Source: Vitellaria paradoxa
Lineage: Eukaryota; Streptophyta; Magnoliopsida; Ericales; Sapotaceae
Direction of reading: 5' to 3'
Assembly (NCBI GenBank): GCA_019916065.1
Contig: CM034241.1
Location: forward strand, 12,499,223-12,563,222
Length of the DNA stretch: 64,000 nt
A program made the position numbers and the translations under genes. This document shows positions 11,030 through 23,549 of this stretch, one piece after another. Within the stretch, counting starts at the first letter, position 1. Every line of letters starts with the position of its first letter. The notes under the pieces were generated by a model. It did not search any database. It was not told the DNA's origin and saw only the letters and a program-made list of their open reading frames with translations.

Positions 11030-11972
11030 TTATTCCGGGTCACCAAAAGGGGAAAAAAATAAAAGGCCTTTTGGATAAATTTAATTTAGTCATATCTATT
11101 GGTAAAGATAAAATTAAACTTGCGAGTCCCTATTATTGTTTTTAATGTAAAAATTATCATTGTTTTACTTAGTTTGTGTTTGGAGTGGTGGTTTGACGAA
11201 GGAAACCAAAAGGAAAGGGAAAACATAGCAAGTGAGAGGAAATATAAAATTTTACATGTACATATGTATATATATATATATATTGTCTAAATGGATTCAA
11301 AAAATTATATTAAATGGTAAGACATTCATTAATATATTAATTTTTTAAATTAATAAATTTTAATTTTTAAAAACAAAATAGTATACTTTTTTTTTTTAAT
11401 TTTCTATCACAATCCGATGGTGCATCTGGAATTGAGAAAAAAAGTTCAAAAGTTGTTAAAATTTTTAAAATTTTTTATAAGTTTTTTCTACCAAACAATT
11501 AAAAGTTCAAGTTCCTAAAAATTTTGAAAAATTTTTAAATTTTTTTATCAAATAATCAAAAGTTTCTAAAAGTTGTTAAAATATTTATCAAACATTCAAA
11601 TATTGTTAAAATTTATTAAAAGTTTGTATTTGTATTACCAAAGACAAAAGGTTGCACATAATAATTTTTGTCAAAAACTCCTAAAAAGCTTGCTTCCGAA
11701 CGTTCCCTAAATGAAAGAAAAATTGTAAATTTATATCCTTTTTCATTTTTTCTTAATTCAAATAAAAAAATTAACTTTGTTATGCGTTATACTATATATA
11801 TCAATTTATTTTATTTCGGTTGGGTAGCACTACTTTTTCCTTTTATGGTGAGACAATTTTGAAACAGTGAATCAGTGATATATGTTTGATATTCAATCTA
11901 AACAAAAAAAAAAAAAAAATATTGTTTAGAGAAATTATAAATTTCATCGGTAGTGGCAAGTGGTCATGCATG
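11030..11972. other. AT-rich intergenic with repeat debris
   Basis: 11440-11690 consists of diverged TTCAAAAGTTGTTAAAATT words and ACCAAAC motifs, likely another member of the same MITE class. No gene. An (AT)n run ends near 11282. Confidence 0.35.
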
Positions 11973-12047
11973 GGTGACAAATTGTGTCAACTCGGTAGAG
12001 TTTGAAAAAAATAAAAAAAATGGACCGAGTTGACACAATTTGTTACC
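11973..12047. repeat. strong inverted repeat (24-bp arms, 27-nt loop)
   Basis: Left arm 11973-11996 GGTGACAAATTGTGTC then AACTCGGT; right arm 12024-12047 is its inverse with one mismatch in 24. The pairing extends outward imperfectly (GGCAAGTGG against ATTTGCC). The loop is A-rich. Either a tiny foldback element or a hairpin-forming transcript. Confidence 0.85.
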
Positions 12048-12270
12048 ATTTGCCTCATTGAAAGGGTAGTCTCTGACAAATTTTTTTTTTTTTTTTTTTT
12101 TTTTTGGGGAGAGGGAGTGAAAAAAAAAAAGAAACGGTTAACTTTTTAGTAATTTTTTTAATTTTTTGTTAATTTGATATATTTGTTCCTATAATTTAAA
12201 ATAAGTTTAAAATGTAATAGGATAAATTTAATCATTTTAAGAAAAAGAAAAAATAAAAAATCACGTAGTT
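12048..12270. other. AT-rich spacer with poly-T
   Basis: Contains a T run of 26 at about 12080-12105. Nothing else recognised. Confidence 0.4.
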
Positions 12271-12588
12271 AAGGTGATATTCGATTTATATTTCTATTTT
12301 ATATATTTTATTTTTATTATCTATTTAATGTATTTTATATTTTGAAAATTTTAAAATAAAAAATAAAAAACACATTTAATTTGATATTTTCTATTTTTGG
12401 TACTTTGAGATTTTCTTTATTTTTGGTTAAAAAAGTTCAAAGTAAATTTTTACTATTTTGTATTTCATGTGTAAACTTATTTTCTGTTTTTAAAAATAAA
12501 TTTTAAAAATATAAATAATAAAATGCATTTTACACTGTTTTTTTCCAAAAATGTAAAATAAATAATAAGATCAAAACATATATACTAA
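12271..12588. repeat. CAAACCAAATG-family MITE, inverted copy
   Basis: Contains TTTCATGTGTAAACTTATTT, the inverse of the GTTTACACATGAAAT core seen at 28063 and 35047. Its right end abuts the next MITE at 12589, with almost no sequence between. Confidence 0.6.
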
Positions 12589-12893
12589 GGCTTCGTTTGA
12601 TAAGAATTAGCATTGGCTAATGACTAATAACTAGTAGCTAACTAAAAAAAGAGCTAGCTAATTTTGTGTTTGGGAAGGGAAAATAATGGTTAATGGCTAG
12701 TAGCTAGCTAATTTTGTATTTGGAAAGAAAAAAAAGATAACTTTTTTAGACGTGGCTAATTTATTTTTGTTAAATTGACATTTTTACCCTTAAAAGTTTA
12801 AAAAAAAATTTAAATATAAGAGGATAAAAAAATCTAATCACTATTAAAGTAACCATTAACCTTGATTAATGACTACTCTTCCCAAACGGACCC
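12589..12893. repeat. MITE, GGCTTCGTTTGA ends
   Basis: Left GGCTTCGTTTGATAAGAATT, right inverse GGGTCCGTTTGGGAAGAGTA. Flanked by TAA (12586-12588) and TGA (12894-12896), compatible with a mutated 3-bp TWA duplication of Harbinger-type elements. Interior has TAATGGCTAGTAGCTAGCTA-type palindromic words. Confidence 0.7.
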
Positions 12894-13806
12894 TGAGTGT
12901 CCTTTAACTAAACATTCTTAAACGCACACTAACTATTTCCTATTTGTGATGAGAGAATTTTGAAATAGTGATGTTTGACATTAATTATAATTGTATCAAA
13001 ATAAATGCTCTTTGGAGATATTATAAATTTTTAGATGGTGGTGGCCATTCGGGGGTGATAAACAATCAACTGCGGCCGCCATTAATAATTGGTGACGCGC
13101 CCACTCACAAACTGAATATTTGTCTTTTGTGGAAGAGAATGCATCTTTCTTTTTCATCGTGATGATTATGCAGTGGGTATTTTCTACGAATAATTGTTTT
13201 TTTTTTCTTTTTTTTTACCTTAATTATTATTAAGATAAAAACTATTTACGTATTTAAATTTTAAAAATTTACTTTATACATTTTTACTTTAAATTAATGT
13301 AAAACTTTAAAAAATATATCAAAAAAAATAATGACTTTTGCTCTAAATAACTTTAAAAACTTATATTATTTATACCTTTTATAAGTCATAATCATACATT
13401 TATATTCCTTAATTTTATTTATTTTTAATAAATATTTTTATTTTTTTCTTTAAATTTTAACGCCGTTCATAATTTTACTTTAATTTAACATATAAAGAAT
13501 GTAAAGATAAATTTTTAAAATTCAAATGTAAGTGATTTTTATCTTATGTTCTATATATGGAGTAAAAAATGAATTATTTATTTTTTATATTTTTTATGGA
13601 TGAAAATAATTTGAAAAAAAGCTATCAAAGAAAAAAAAATTAAAATTTGGTTAAAAATATGCCCAAAAAAAAACTAATTTTGTTCCTAAATTTGTTCCTA
13701 AATTAACCCTAAATAATTGAGTTGACAATTTATTAAGCACGTGGCACCTGAAAAATGGACGCAGCATCTTGTGGTTCCACTTCTACCAGCACTTAAAAAC
13801 ATTCGT

Positions 13807-13844
<38 letters not shown>

Positions 13845-14427
13845 CATATATATCAATGTTCAATCATGGCTGGCCCTACTTTTTCCAAGATTGATTTCGA
13901 TCCCCTCGTTCCATTTGAATGATACCATTCCTTCTTGTGAGTCTCCACTGCCCTGCCCCACAGCGTATATTTGTGGTGGTTGGTTGGTTGGCATACATGT
14001 TAGTCTATTTAACGCGATTGCGATGAAATTTGTTAAAAATTTTAAAAAATTATTTATTTTTTTATTTTACTGTACAAATTACGAACTCACAATTTATTTT
14101 AAATTATCTCACTTTATTTTATTTTTTTATTACTCTAAAATGAGATAAAATATGATAAAGTAAGATAAATTATAAGTTTGTAATTCATATAAATAACTTT
14201 TAAATTTTTTTAATATTTTACAACATTTTTTAAAATTTTTTCTCATTCCAAGCAACCACGTAATGGCATTGGCTCTCCTCAAGTCAACTTGTGGTGTATG
14301 GGGCCCATGAGCAGAACTCTTGTAATATCCATCCTAAGTGCATTATTAATGCTAGTATAATGAAATTAAAATAAAATTTCAACACAATTTATGATTTGTT
14401 GGGTCGCAGCCGGAAAATTATTTCAAG
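12894..14427. other. AT-rich intergenic with a TA microsatellite
   Basis: An (AT)n tract at about 13811-13836 followed by GTATATACATATATAT. A less AT-rich island at 13740-14000 has no recognisable protein; the 135-codon frame there runs straight through the microsatellite and is not credible as a gene. Confidence 0.4.
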
Positions 14428-14770
14428 GCCCCGTTTGGTTGCACAAAAATGTGTAAAAATTTATCAAAAATTATAAAGTGTTTGATAAAATCTCAATTTT
14501 TGCCATTTTTCTACTCTACTACAATAATTTGCTTCACTCAAAAGTTACTAAAAGTTCTACCAAACAAACGTTGTTAAAAATTGCTAAAAATTGTCAAAAG
14601 TTCTACCAAACACCCCAAAGTTGCTAAAAATTACCAAATATTGCCAAAAATTTTACCAAACAGCCAAAAGTTTTACTAAAAATGGTAACTTATTTCACCA
14701 AATACACTAAAAATTACAACTAGTAAGTTTTGAGTAAAAATTACTAAAACTTGTGTCTTCAAACGTCTTG
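14428..14770. repeat. MITE-like repeat, GGCCCCGTTTGG end
   Basis: Starts GGCCCCGTTTGGTTGCAC and carries ACCAAAC spaced every 30-50 bp (CCAAACAAACG, CCAAACACCCC, CCAAACAGCC), with GTCTTCAAACGTCTTG at the right. The interior periodicity resembles 9695-10037. Confidence 0.5.
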
Positions 14771-15330
14771 TAAAAGTGTGTAATAATTATATGACACATA
14801 AATAATTAATGAGGTTCTACGAGAGAGATAAAAAAAGAATTTGATTGCCTTTGGAAATGAGACAGAGAGAGAAAGAAGGTGAAAGTTGTGTTAGATATTT
14901 TTTAATTATATTGTGTGGACTAAGCACAATTATATTAATTTGTATTGAGTTAAAGTTTATTTCTTTCAGTAAGTGAATACAATTAATATTAGGTTATTTT
15001 TTATTTTTCTTAAGTGAGTATAAATGATATTGAGTTAAAATTTTTTCTTTTTCTTAAATAAATACAACTGAGCACGAAAGACATATTAATAAAAAAATAG
15101 TTTAACCCTTTTTTTTTAAGGTGAGCATGTGCCCCCTTAATCAACCCTATCTCCCTCCTTGATGGTTTGAACTCCAATCGAATTCAATTTGTTAAAATTA
15201 AATGTGTATATAATAATCAATTTATTAGAATTTGACTTATTTAAAAAACGATTTAATAATTTGACAAGCGAACTTTGAGTATGATTTCAAGCTCAATAAA
15301 ATTCTCAAATCAAACATGAAATACTTACGT
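14771..15330. other. AT-rich intergenic, nothing recognised
   Basis: No frame, repeat boundary or motif I can support. Two diverged TTAAGTGAGTATAA-like words near 14975-15065 hint at an old duplication. Confidence 0.35.
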
Positions 15331-15612
15331 AACATTTAGTTTGTATTTTTATTTTTTATTTTTAATTCTCTGTTTTAAGATTCATATTCTAAGAATACTA
15401 AAAATATATTGGGTTTGATATTTTGTATTTCTCGTATTCTGGGATTTTTTTTGTTTTAGGTCAAAAAAGTTCAAAACAACTTTTGACCTTTTTTGTTTTA
15501 TGTATAAATCCGTTTTTTATTTTTTAAAACAAATTTTTAAAATATGAATGACCAAGTGTGCTATTTTTGTTACTTTTAAAAATGTTAAATAAAAAATGGG
15601 TTCTAAGTAAGT
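15331..15612. repeat. CAAACCAAATG-family MITE, inverted and diverged copy
   Basis: Has the family order in inverse: TTTGATATTTTGTATTTCTC, AGGTCAAAAAAGTTCAAAAC, then GTTTTATGTATAAATCCG. Ends are poorly kept. Confidence 0.5.
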
Positions 15613-15857
15613 ATACCAAATAAATCATTATTATTCGACTTTGCAAACTTATCCTTAATAGTAATTTTAATAAGGCGTATCTCTCCATTATTATTATTAT
15701 TTTCTTCATTTATGTATGCGAATGTTTTCAACTTTTGAAGGCCAGGAATGCCTCCCTTTCAGCGTAGACGTGGCTGTTTGGCTGTAAATGCTATTTGGCA
15801 AGAACTGCAATTTTTTCCCCCACGAAGATAAAAATAGCTGCCCATGCTCTAAACTGG

Positions 15858-16219
15858 GGGCCTGTTTGGAGGAGCAAATAAATACCAACTTTCAGTGTTT
15901 AAGGTGTTTGTTAAAATATAAAAAATTACTAATTTTATTGAATTAACAAGTTGTTAAAACACTAATTTTTATTGAGTTAGCGAGGGGTATATTACTATTT
16001 CACTTTAATCCAATTCAAAAGTTATCAATTTTTTTTTTACCAAATACTTAAAATTATTAGAAGTTATCAAATTTTTCAATTAGTTTTACCAAACTCTTAA
16101 AAGTTATCAAAATTTATTAAAAATTTTTATTTATTTTACCAAACACATAAAAAGTTTTATCTATCAACTTTCGTTAAAAAGTTATTAAAAATTACTGAAA
16201 GTTTAATTTCTAACAGGCC
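15858..16219. repeat. MITE, copy B of the 320-360 bp family
   Basis: Begins GGGCCTGTTTGGAGGAGC; right inverse end GGCCTGTTAGAAATTAAAC. Same internal order as 10707-11029. Confidence 0.7.
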
Positions 16220-16273
16220 AATATGGATATCCATCGCAGGAATGAGAAGAAAAACCATTTCTAGGGTACCTTG

Positions 16274-16954
16274 TGTTGGAATTTATGGTTTTAACTATAA
16301 ATTTTTATTAACTTTAAGCTAATATTTATGTGGAGTCCATATATTATTAATTATGGATCAAATGTGGAATTAATATAAATATATAAGAATATTAATTCCA
16401 TGTATTCACATGTCCAAAACCATGAATTATGTAAATGAAAATTGGTTTCGAAGTGAGGACCAAAGTAGGACTGAATAAATTTTGGGCTTAAATAATATCA
16501 TTTTTTATTTTAGGATTAGAAAATTATTTGGCCCATTAACCCAATTTAACTATTAGTCCAGTCTAACTATTATCTCCAAAATTTCGTCGTTTTTTAGTAT
16601 CTCTTCTTTAATAGACATGACTGTTCTGTTGATAGACACCTCTCTTCATGAGTAGTTGTGTCTACTCTTCCAATAGATATGACTAATGGCTTCTATTTAA
16701 ACCTCCATTTTTGCATAAAAAAAGGGTTGGATTTTTTGCATTTAAAAAAATATCATTGCATGCAAAATTCTTTTTGCATAAGAAAATTCTCTTTGCATAC
16801 AAAGAGTACAAGCATAGCTTGGTTCGCAATAACACACAAATTGTCGCTTCTTTTTGTATATATATGTGATCATTCTATCCTGGTAAACTGACGTCCATCA
16901 AAAGCAGAAGTTTTATGAGAGGCGAATTCAGTTTTAAGGAGATAGTGTCCAACA
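16274..16954 (+). repeat. candidate solo LTR (TGTTGG...CCAACA)
   Basis: Starts TGTTGGAATTTATGG and ends GTGTCCAACA, giving the inverted TG...CA termini of an LTR. A TATTTAAA word near 16694 could be its promoter. No matching 5-bp target duplication was found and no coding region follows, so the call is tentative; a Copia-type LTR is the likeliest source. Confidence 0.3.
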
Positions 16955-18954
16955 CTAGATTTGATCAAAATGTATCTAAAATTTCACTGAAAATTGTAAG
17001 TTTTATTTCTGAATTTTTTTTTTCTCCAAAAATAGTAACTGATTCGAAATTTTTTCAACACATTGTTTGGAATATTTTGAAGATAAGAGGGTTATCGTGA
17101 TTTGTTCTTTGTTCTCGATGCCTCAAATGGTGAGAATATATAAGAGATATGAAGAATATACAAGAGATATGACCAATTTACAGAATTATGAGAATAGTGA
17201 ATAATTTGCAAGTCTTCTAGATTTTATTGTATGTTTGATTTTAATTGTCTTGTTCATATGTCTTAGTACATAATTTTATAAAAGAAAAAAAAAATGGCTT
17301 ATACTCCCGACGAATAGAAATCCTTTTCGCTTTGTAGTTATGGGTGTCAGATGGGTCGAGTTATTCATGAATTATGCACGGACATTTTGTTAAGAACTTA
17401 GGCTGTGTTTGTTTCTTAGATTATTTTGTGTGTGTGTGTGTTGGGGGAGGGGAGAATTAGACTATTTTTAATCAAATTAACTTTAATTTTATATTTCATT
17501 TATAATATTAGAACTCCGGATTAAACTATTTATCCCCTAAATGGGGTGATAAGTAATATCATAATCGTGGTAGTATTAAATATTTCTTATCCCCAAATTT
17601 ACTTTCCCTCAAAATCTAAAAGCTCAAATTTATTTCCTGTCAAATCTCTTGTCAAATCATAATATTTTATCTTACTTTATATCACATCAATCAAATACTA
17701 AAAAAATAAGTCTACTTAAAAAATTAATATCATATTATATCCAAATTCATATATTATCTCATGGCATTACTTATACCCATCATTCAATCTCTCAAAGCAA
17801 ATATAACTTCATAGTCCTTTTGGATGGATTAAAATGAAAAGAAAAAGAATAGAAGAGGAAAAAAAAATATAATTTATCACTTGTTTATAAATTTTTCTTA
17901 GAAAGAAAAGGGCAAAAAAGAAATGAAAAAAAAAGTGAGTTTTAAATTAAAAAAAAAATATTCTTACAAAAGGAGACAAGAAATAGAAAAAGTGAATTAA
18001 TAAAACTTTCATAATAATATATTTGCTCATAAAATAAAAATAAAAATAAAAAATAAAATTTCAAGTATATCTTAGAACTAAATAAATTGATAATTTTACT
18101 CCTCATAAGATTTAATAGTAAAATAGTAATATACACTTTCTTTTCTTTTCATTTCTTCTCAATTCATAGAGAAAGAGAAAAAGAAAGAAAGTTATTATCA
18201 TTTCTTCTTTAAATGTACAAATAAATAGAAAAAAATATTATCATTTCTTTTCTCTTCTCTTCTAACTATTATTTTATTTTTTTCTCCTTTTCTTTGCTCT
18301 CCTAAACTCAAAACGGATTATTAGTTCAAGCTCTGCATTTTTAATAAATAAAACAAGTTTGGGTCTCTTCTCAAACCTATCTACCAAACTGGCTAAAATT
18401 GAACTTAAGAAAGCTTGGTTTATAAGCTCAAGGGCCAGCTGATATAATTTGTGTATATATAATACAATATATATTAATATAAAAAATTTATTTTAGGCTT
18501 TTTAGTTTAACAAGCTCCTTATCAATTATCCAAGTAATTGATATAAAATTATTAAAAATTATATAAAGTGGCACATGATAAAATTTTAATAAATAATTTT
18601 TAAAATTTTTAAAATTTTGTAGAACTTTTTGTTATAAATATCAGTCTAATTTTTTCAAAAATTTAACAAAATTCGTTGAAACGCATTATAATAAGTATTC
18701 TAACATATTTTAACAAATTTTTTGAAAACATTAGAATTTTTTAGAATTTAAAAAAGTCAAAACTTTTAAAACTTATTTTAGAACTTTTTAAACTTGGTTG
18801 AAGTTTCAAACGGTCCTACATTATTTAAAATCTAAAACTGACTTGCAGTATGCTCTGATTCCCCCCAGTCCGAGAGAGAGAGAGGCAGCTAGAAGAGGAG
18901 GAGGAAAGGGTTCAAGTAATTGAATGCAGAATTCCAACATTGCTGGAATACTAA
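16955..18954. other. AT-rich intergenic with weak foldbacks
   Basis: 17817-18315 has purine-rich AAAAGAAAAAGAATAG on the left and pyrimidine-rich TTTTTCTCCTTTTCTTTG on the right, an imperfect foldback element of about 500 bp. 18530-18812 resembles the TTTGGAGT MITE interior (AGTGGCACATGATAAAATTT). No gene. Confidence 0.35.
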
Positions 18955-19206
18955 GGCTCCATTTGGGAACTTCATCTTATTGACTTATTTGCTCATTATT
19001 TATTTGTAAAATGATCAAATTTACTCTATTATATTTTAATTTTTTTTTAAACTTTCAAAGGTATAAATATCAAATTAATAAAAATTAAAAAGTCAACTAT
19101 TAAAAAATTAATTTTTTTTTCAAATAAAAAAAAGTGACTTTTTTTTTTAACTAACAACTACCTATTTAATAAAAAAACTACATTTTTTTATTTCCCAAAC
19201 CAAGCC
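18955..19206. repeat. MITE with TAA target duplication
   Basis: Ends GGCTCCATTTGGGAA and inverse GGCTTGGTTTGGGAA; flanked by TAA at 18952-18954 and TAA at 19207-19209, the 3-bp TWA duplication of Harbinger/Tourist elements. 252 bp, no coding capacity. Confidence 0.75.
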
Positions 19207-19224
19207 TAAAAGTGGGGGCAAAAG

Positions 19225-19317
19225 AGAAGCAGATGCAAATCTCAGTCGAAGGAAAAGCAGATGCAAATCTCTTTTTTTTTTTTTTTTTTTTTGGTAGTTG
19301 AAGCAGATGCAAATCTC
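19225..19317. repeat. three dispersed copies of AAGCAGATGCAAATCTC
   Basis: The 17-mer occurs at about 19227, 19255 and 19301, exactly repeated, with a T run of 22 between copies two and three. Possibly created by slippage or repeated end-joining at the MITE border just to the left. Confidence 0.8.
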
Positions 19318-19639
19318 GCTTTCTGAAAGTGGCAATTTGGGATCCCAATCTTGCAAAAGGAGAATATTAAGATTTTTCTTACACTGACACGTTAGTGCCT
19401 ACTTTTTTTTTTTTTTTAAAGGTAAAATTTTTTTTAAACGGAGAGAGAAGATTCGAACTTGAGTAAAAAACAAGTAGGAGAGACTCTTAACCACTGAAAT
19501 ACAGCCTACACTCATTAATGCTCTACCATCCACAACGTAATAAAATTACAAAAAAAAAAAAGGACTAGATTATACAAAGATGCTAAAGTTAGCAAAACAT
19601 AGAGTGACCGTGTTGGCACAGTATATTCATTTTGTATGG

Positions 19640-21135
19640 AATTATTTTGTAACACTGTCATTTTTCTATTTACGTTTATATATTTATATTTTTTATTTTT
19701 TGTTATTTTTTTTCTTGAAATGAAAGTTGAAACTGCATTTAGAAATACAATTTTATTTACAATTATAATTTTTTTTATTTTCATAAAATATTTAATTTTA
19801 TTAGTTTTTAAGAAAATTAATTGAATTTAATAAATATATTCCATATTAATTTAATTTAATTATATTATTTATTAAAAATTGAATAAAATATAAGTATTAT
19901 TTCATTTAATCTAGTAAATATAAAAAATATTAATTATAATTTAATTATATTATTTACTAACAATAATTGAATAAAATATATTTCATATTAAATTAATTAA
20001 TTAATTAATTTAATAATTAATTTATTTTATTTTATATTTATTAAAAATAATTTAATAAAATATATTTAATATTAGCTAAATTAATTATTAAATAGAATTA
20101 AATTATTTAATTATAATATTTATTAAAAATAACTTAATAAAATATATTTATATTAGTTAAATTATTTATTAAATTAAATTAATGTATTTTATTTTATTTT
20201 AATGATATATATTTCTTATTAATTATATTAACTAATTTAATTTGATTATTTATTAGAAATAAATTAATAATATATATAACATGTTAATTTGATTTATTTA
20301 ATTTAATTATATTATTTATTAAAAATAATTATAGTTTAATAAAATATTTAAATAAAATAATCTATTTTAATATGATGTAACAAAAATGGATAAAATATTA
20401 GGATTGACAAAATGTTTATAATAGAAAAACAAAAGTGAAAATATTTTTTTTTTGTTTACATTTTTTTTGTTTAAGTTTTCATTTTTTTGAAAATAAAAAA
20501 TATAAGCAGATTTAATAAATATGTTTCTACTGACAATTTACAAAATTTTAAAAATATAAACAGAAAAATAAAAAAAATGTTACCAAACAAGGTCAAGTGT
20601 GTATGTGGGGATATATTAATATGTTATTAATATACTCTAATATATTAATATGTCATTATAATTCATTATTAAATAATGTTATTTATTAATATACTTTATT
20701 AAATTAATTATAATTAAAAAATTAATATTTTACAACATTAAATTAATTTAAACATATTTTATTAAATTAATTAATTTTAGTAAATAAAATAATAATTTAT
20801 TATTAAATTATGTTATTTATAGATATACTTTATTGAAATTAATTACAATTAAAGATGAGATATTTTACAACATTAAATTAATTTTTAAATATTTTATTAA
20901 ATTATTAATTAAATTAATATGAATTATATTTTATTAAATTCAATTAATTTCATAAAGAATTTAATAAAATTAAATATTTTATTAAAATAAAAATTAATTA
21001 CTGTAAATGATATTGCATTGCCAAACATATTTTCCATTTTTATTTCAATGAGAAAAAAAAGAATAGTAAATAAAAAATTAAAAACAAAGACAGTTAAATA
21101 TGAAAAAAAAAAACATAAATATTATCAAACAACCT
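19640..21135. repeat. AT-rich element with long inverted arms
   Basis: The left arm (from TTTTGTAACACTGTCATTTT) and the right arm, read in inverse (from GTTTGATAATATTTATG), match for more than 200 bp through AAAATATTTAATTTTATTA and ATTGAATTTAATAAA. An internal end-like block at about 20400-20595 (ACCAAACAAGG) suggests two related elements joined. No transposase visible, so non-autonomous. Confidence 0.65.
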
Positions 21136-22073
21136 TTAAAGAGTTATTGAAAGTATTCTCGAAAGTAGAAAATACTTGAAGATGTTAATTTGAGTTTATT
21201 ATTTACACTTTTCACTTCACTTTCAAAAAAAAAAAAAAAAGAATGAGTTTAAAGTAATTAATTCAGATGTCCTTATATTATAATAATAGGGTTTATGTAG
21301 GTTGATGTTGAGTCATCAATTATGTTAATTTTATGGATACGAATTGTAGAAATCTCATCCACCTACCCAAATCCAAACAAAGCCAAGAAAAGAGTCTGGG
21401 TGATGGGCAAGCAAGAAATGCAAAACATCGAACCCCCATAGCAGAATGGACCACCTAGGCTATTCCCAAGCTCAAAATCAAATTAACAAAATAAATAAAT
21501 AAATAAATAAATAAAAGAGTGATGTGTATGCCCAAATCCATGATCTTGATAAATAAGCGCACTACAAAACTTCTCAAAAATTAAAGAAAATTTTAATCTT
21601 AGGGTGGATTTAAAATGTTAAATTTGATAAAAAAAGTTTAATTTTTTTCTTTTATCTTTCTTTACACTAATTTTTTAATTTTTTTTTAATTTTTATCAAT
21701 TCTTTCCAATTTTTACTCACTTTTTCATAATTTTCGAGGAACATGATAAATACTCAACAATTCAAAATTTACTTACTTTCTATTTTTTATTTTTTTCTCA
21801 AAATTTGACAATCTAAAGAGACACTTCAATAAGAAAAATTGAGTTGTACATATAGATGCACCACATTCAAAATAGTCTTTAACCCCGTAAGTGAATCAAT
21901 CAGGTGATTCCACTAGGGATGGACAATGAATGTGTCAAAATGGGTTTAAAATAATTTTATTAGCCATTAGATTTAAATTTAATTTCCAAGTTCGAAAAAA
22001 ATAAAACAGGTTTGGTGGGCAAAACATAGATCCTATCATCAGATCGGTAGCAATCCAATGAAAAATTATTGAA
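21136..22073. other. intergenic, nothing assigned
   Basis: Includes an (AAAT)n microsatellite at about 21489-21515. No gene or clear element. Confidence 0.4.
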
Positions 22074-22226
22074 TGCTCTGTTTGGAGTTTTAAAAAAAAA
22101 AAAACTCTACGAAAAATTTTAAATTTTTTAATTTTTTTTCAATCAAATTTTACCACATGTCATTTTTCATCACTTCAACACTAATTTTTAATTTTTTTTG
22201 TAATTTTTTTGAAACTCCAAATATTA
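22074..22226. repeat. MITE, TTTGGAGT family, short copy
   Basis: Left GCTCTGTTTGGAGTTTT, right inverse AATATTTGGAGTTTC, interior CCACATGTCATTTTTCATCA. Closest relative in the window is 9503-9658. Confidence 0.65.
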
Positions 22227-23549
22227 TCAAGATTCAGAGGCCCATAAACAACAAAATTAGATTTGATAGTCTCGAAGATGAACTTCAAGACAAAATAAAG
22301 ATTTTAGACCACTTTGATCTCAACTACAACCAGATCTAGTCATCCCTCGGGCTCAATCAAGGAACTTTAATCAACTCGATGATTTGGGATTTTGGCAAAC
22401 CAAAATTAAGATCTAATGGGGCCAATGGATCAAGATCATAAAATTTTTACACTTGCCATGCTTGATTGAAGAATTGGTCAAAAATGAACTCTCATTGATT
22501 CAGTCAGTCAAAATTGGGTCAAAACAAGATTGCCCTGGAAAATGTGCCGCCCTTGTCTGAAATTTGAAAATTTTGAGCTGCCAATTCGTAAAAAATGAGG
22601 AGCATAGGGGGGATTTAGATCTTTTATTTATGAAAGAGGAGGTTGACATCAAAATTAAATTTAAGTTGTTTAATTAAAATTTAATGATTTAAATATATTT
22701 ATAAATTTTTAATTTAAAAAATACGTGCCCGCCGTTAGGTTCCTTTTATTTACTAATTCCCAGTTTTAGCAACAATGAAATAAAAATGGAGGATTTGACA
22801 AAAGAAACTCCCTTAACTCATAGTGACTTCATAAAATAACTAAATACCATTGGATGAAAGTTTATGATGTGATATTCCAAGAAATCTTTATATCAATAAC
22901 AAATCTTTTGATAATAAAAGTTGAAAGAGAAAAAGAATAGCTTAATAATCTAATTCATAAATCATTCAATGAGATTGATTTAAATTAGAAAGCACTATAT
23001 AACGAACATAAGAATACTCATTCATTGAATCAAAGTATGAAACCCTAACAATCCTTGGTTCTCACCAAGAATTTAGCTACAATCCAAGGATGAAGTGCAA
23101 TTCTCTCATTTTTATCCAAGGAGAAGATTCTAAGTATTCATTTCTACAAGTTCCAAGCCTTTATATATATATATTGCAATTTAAAATAATAGACAAAATG
23201 ACTAAAGCCTGACTAAATACAGCCTCGCTACTCGAAATGTCCAAGTGCAAGCTTGTAGCATTCGAACCATGACATGTTTTTCTCACTATCATCCAGATGT
23301 GATTGATGACTACGGGGGATGGACCCAGAATTTAAAATTAGTGGAACAAAATTATATTTTTAAGAAAAGTAAGAGTAAAAGTAAAAATATAATGAAACAA
23401 AATATGAAAAAAAAAAAGTATAATTTATGAGAAAAGTAGAAAAATCAATAGAATTCTAGTGTAATTTTCCAAATTAGTGGACAATTATCCTCATTGGGCC
23501 TTGTTTGAGTTCGCCCATAATGACCGCTTAGATGCTAAGGTTATTTTGG
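22227..23549. other. unassigned, possible minus-strand LTR debris
   Basis: On the minus strand 23160-23180 reads ATATATATATAAAGGCTTGG, a TATA-like block followed by leader-like sequence with GAACCAAGGATTG near 23060. This looks like the promoter half of an LTR, but I could not find its ends. Confidence 0.25.

Noticed and set aside
13741..14148. 135-codon open frame on the plus strand
   Set aside because: It crosses an (AT)n microsatellite giving an Ile-Tyr repeat and has no recognisable domain.
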